A stretch of 64,000 nt of DNA, from assembly GCA_017562135.1 (NCBI GenBank), contig QEYB01001497.1:248001-312000 (forward strand), given 5' to 3'. This DNA is from Dipylidium caninum (Eukaryota > Platyhelminthes > Cestoda > Cyclophyllidea > Dipylidiidae). The notes under the pieces are model-generated. The model saw only the letters and a list, made by a program, of their open reading frames with translations, searched no databases and was not told where the DNA came from. This document shows positions 62,401 to 64,000 of the stretch, one piece after another (the stretch's first letter is position 1; the number at the start of each line of letters is the position of its first letter). Both the position numbers and the translations under genes were made by a program.

Positions 62401-63691
62401 AGTTGGGAGATTTTGTGCCTCATATCCAGAAACAAGAACAGATTACTTATATCCTGACTGAAATAATCCTTCACTTCTCTAAGGAATGCGGCCTACTATC
62501 TGGAAAGTAACTAAGATCGCATTTACTGTGTTTGCATTTGTTCCTCGCCACTCTTTCCGTTGAGGGGCAAGAGAGGTGTTTACTGTGACCAATTTTGCAA
62601 GGAGGTGATCAAGACCGCAGTGCAACTATCCACCTTCTCGTGGTAAAAAGTGACTTTTTTTGAACCTCTGAGAATTGGTTTTTGTTCTCAATCTTACTGG
62701 CTGTTTTGATCAACTAGATGAGTGAACTCGCCTCATGACTTTTTACTTCACAGCCTGTTCGTTCAAAGCCACAATTGATAATCTTTTTAAAAATCCCATT
62801 TACAGTAGACGGTACACACTGAGTACCTCAGCTTTTCAGGCTTTATTTTGACAAAGTCTTGCGTCAATGACAGATTTTCTGTTAAAATTGTTCTGAACCA
62901 TTTGGCCACAATTAACGTTGCTAGTTAGGCGATAAAGTCAACTGCTATTCAGATGAAATTAAGTAGAATGCGGCGGTCCCATTAGCGAAGCATACAGAAC
63001 TTGAAGGCAACCGTTGGCTTATCACAAATACGACATAAAGAGATTGTCTATTCTCGGCTTTTGGATGGGTAAATCGAGGGTGGAGAGCAGTCGAGTATAC
63101 AGGTTACCTGATCCAAACATGGGACTTGGTAAGAGGATGGCTCGACCCTGAGTTAGCGCGGTAGTTCGACAAACTATTGTCAGACACAACTTGATTGCCT
63201 TCCACTGGGCATGCTGGAAGCATTAATGGGGACACGGGGGGGGACAGCATTGGTATTGATTCGTCTAGGTCACGCATTAGGTCACGGTGTCTGGCATTAT
63301 TGCAGCACGTGATTAAAAGAATGACGATTCGAATTTTACGCTTCCCTCGTGTTTTAGGAGGCCACTGTCCCAAACATGGAACGAAATCTCTCTCCAGTGA
63401 ATACTATTACCGATATCACGCTGTCAAAGTCAGAGAGCCGAGTTAACACTTCATGTCGCTCAGGTAGCAACTCAGTACCTCTAACCAAATCCTCGTCCCC
63501 TTCACCGTGTCCACCTCGACCAAAGATGTCGCCTTGTTGTAAAATTGTCATCTCGACACGTGGCCCCAAAACCCAGGCGTGGGAGCCAGTGAAATCGGCA
63601 AAAAAGCGCAAACAACCGGATGTGGAGAAGATGTACGCGGAGTTTATTAAGTCATTTGAACCGCCTAGACTGCAACGCAAGAATTCTACAG
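47461..63691 (+). CDS. Large unrecognised Ser-rich/coiled-coil protein, eight exons, 3' end outside window
   Basis: The exons are 47461-47571, 47670-47876, 48206-48404, 49003-49484, 51051-51228, 56988-57196, 59447-59953 and 63358-63691. Seven consecutive junctions agree in phase (0, 0, 1, 0, 1, 0, 0), with GT donors and pyrimidine-tract AG acceptors. They encode over 730 residues: a first exon with LSKRLRFFPLPEFDAS, Ser-rich segments, a Pro-rich segment (RQPTPPPQP), then a likely coiled coil in exon 49003-49484 (LHEAVSRAEMWTQRSIKGL ... EEERRLRVRLASLQSEM). Another helical Lys/Ala/Glu-rich segment lies in exon 59447-59953 (AAAKLRLIQLFKEESKQL ... SKKQAIQTLKALL). The last exon has a basic KKRKQPDVEKMYAEFIK block. 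Large AT-rich introns reach 5.8 kb. The composition resembles centrosomal or cytoskeletal scaffolds, but I do not recognise the family. The donor of the 49003 exon is ambiguous (49475-49484). Confidence 0.7.
49485..51050. other. Intron of the right-hand gene
   Basis: AT-rich, with no exon or RNA gene recognised. Confidence 0.6.
51229..56987. other. 5.8-kb intron of the right-hand gene
   Basis: AT-rich and without long frames. A (TG)n microsatellite lies at about 53020-53043. There is a run of CT-rich sequence near 54435-54465. I find no nested gene. Confidence 0.6.
57197..59446. other. Intron of the right-hand gene
   Basis: AT-rich. A (TG)n microsatellite lies at about 58744-58763. The frame at 57898-58221 (+) has no domain and no matching splice phases, so I do not call it. 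Confidence 0.55.
59954..60168 (+). other. Possible intronic alternative 3' end of the right-hand gene
   Basis: Past the exon donor at 59954 the frame stays open for 66 codons to TAA at 60152-60154, and AATAAA follows at 60163-60168. The extension is hydrophobic (ILMIYAFFNLIFRANLL) and could form a membrane segment. This pattern fits intronic polyadenylation giving a shorter isoform, but an AT-rich intron can also produce it by chance. Confidence 0.3.
60169..63357. other. Last visible intron of the right-hand gene
   Basis: AT-rich. A (TG)n microsatellite lies at about 60400-60417. An antisense open frame at 61576-62064 is described separately. Nothing else was recognised. Confidence 0.5.
61576..62064 (-). 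CDS. Antisense ORF or terminal exon inside an intron, unrecognised
   Basis: A - strand frame of 162 codons lies in AT-rich DNA where such length is unusual. It contains paired cysteines (YCQTFKTC and KCYRC) and a C-terminal charged helix (VEDLEKEIARREKEEDAK ... RERKESKKRE). AATAAA overlaps the last codons on the - strand, near the TAG at 61576. The frame has no ATG at its 5' end (first codon TTG); the first internal Met begins MIYTQVEDLEKE. It therefore looks like the last exon of a - strand gene, a short protein from the internal ATG, or a relic. No family is recognised. Confidence 0.35.
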   Translation of the reverse strand: MRILCVLYKKQRVSFGQVQHFKDRDAAYHCVDRSQPLLLLNVHQTLGKTNYHPLYSYRPGITAKVSIETTPYCQTFKTCWINGNESHSLRKILKSRKCYRCTHRPRSRGMIYTQVEDLEKEIARREKEEDAKEVEAELETRERKESKKRETKKLNLIQIKID

Positions 63692-63884
63692 GTAAATCAA
63701 ATCCTCACTTGTTCTTACCACGGATACGCACTAATTCAACTTGAATGAAGCAAGAGTTAAAGTCTTTCCCCCCTTAACTTCTCTGCCGTTTACTTTACTG
63801 TAACATTGGTATGGGAAGATTTGCGGCTAAAAGGCACAAAGTCACGCTTCCGCTTCACTTCTTACACATTGGTCAACAAAAATA

Positions 63885-63912
63885 GGCTGTATTGTATTGT
63901 ATTGCATTGCCT
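63885..63912. repeat. Short (TGTAT)n pentanucleotide repeat
   Basis: About four units of tgtat/ttgta with a final variant. It lies in the intron after the exon ending at 63691. Confidence 0.7.
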
Positions 63913-64000
63913 TTGCCTTCTTTTCCACCTGCTATTCGCAATGATCTTTGGTACTTTGAAATTTGATTACCACTTTGTGGGAATTTGCGAAAGGAAGGCG

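Overview
This is nuclear DNA from an animal. It has spliced genes with GT-AG introns, conserved metazoan proteins (an ASPP-type p53-binding protein and an APC/C subunit), microsatellites, and long stretches without genes. An invertebrate is likely. A flatworm, possibly a tapeworm, is my best guess from gene structure and composition, but nothing in the window proves it.

Layout. (1) 1-5432, + strand: the 3' end of an ASPP/PPP1R13-family gene (ankyrin repeats, SH3, acidic tail), running in from the left. (2) 5433-9279: no convincing gene. (3) 9280-13701, - strand: a complete three-exon CDC27/APC3 gene. (4) 13702-35400: mostly GC-rich, low-complexity, gene-poor DNA with a diverged tandem duplication (18.36-19.47 kb) and a 3.5-kb inverted repeat (26.53-30.07 kb). 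(5) 35.4-40.4 kb, - strand: exons of one or two unrecognised genes, found by phase-compatible splice joins. A proline-rich pair lies at 35.5-36.1 kb and a Ser/Arg-rich set of four at 39.0-40.4 kb. (6) 44084-46069, - strand: a complete four-exon mitochondrial phosphatidylserine decarboxylase gene. (7) About 46.3-63.7 kb, + strand: a long gene with large AT-rich introns, diverging from the decarboxylase gene and leaving the window on the right. At least eight phase-consistent exons encode over 730 residues of Ser-rich and coiled-coil protein that I do not recognise. An antisense ORF with a poly(A) signal lies inside its last visible intron.

The recognised genes are unrelated housekeeping or regulatory genes: p53-family/apoptosis signalling, mitotic ubiquitin ligase and phospholipid synthesis. 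I see no operon-like logic. The most notable non-genic signals are the inverted repeat, whose arms differ almost only by single-base indels, and a short near-palindrome around GTCACATATGTGTGAC that recurs at six scattered sites in the left 37 kb.
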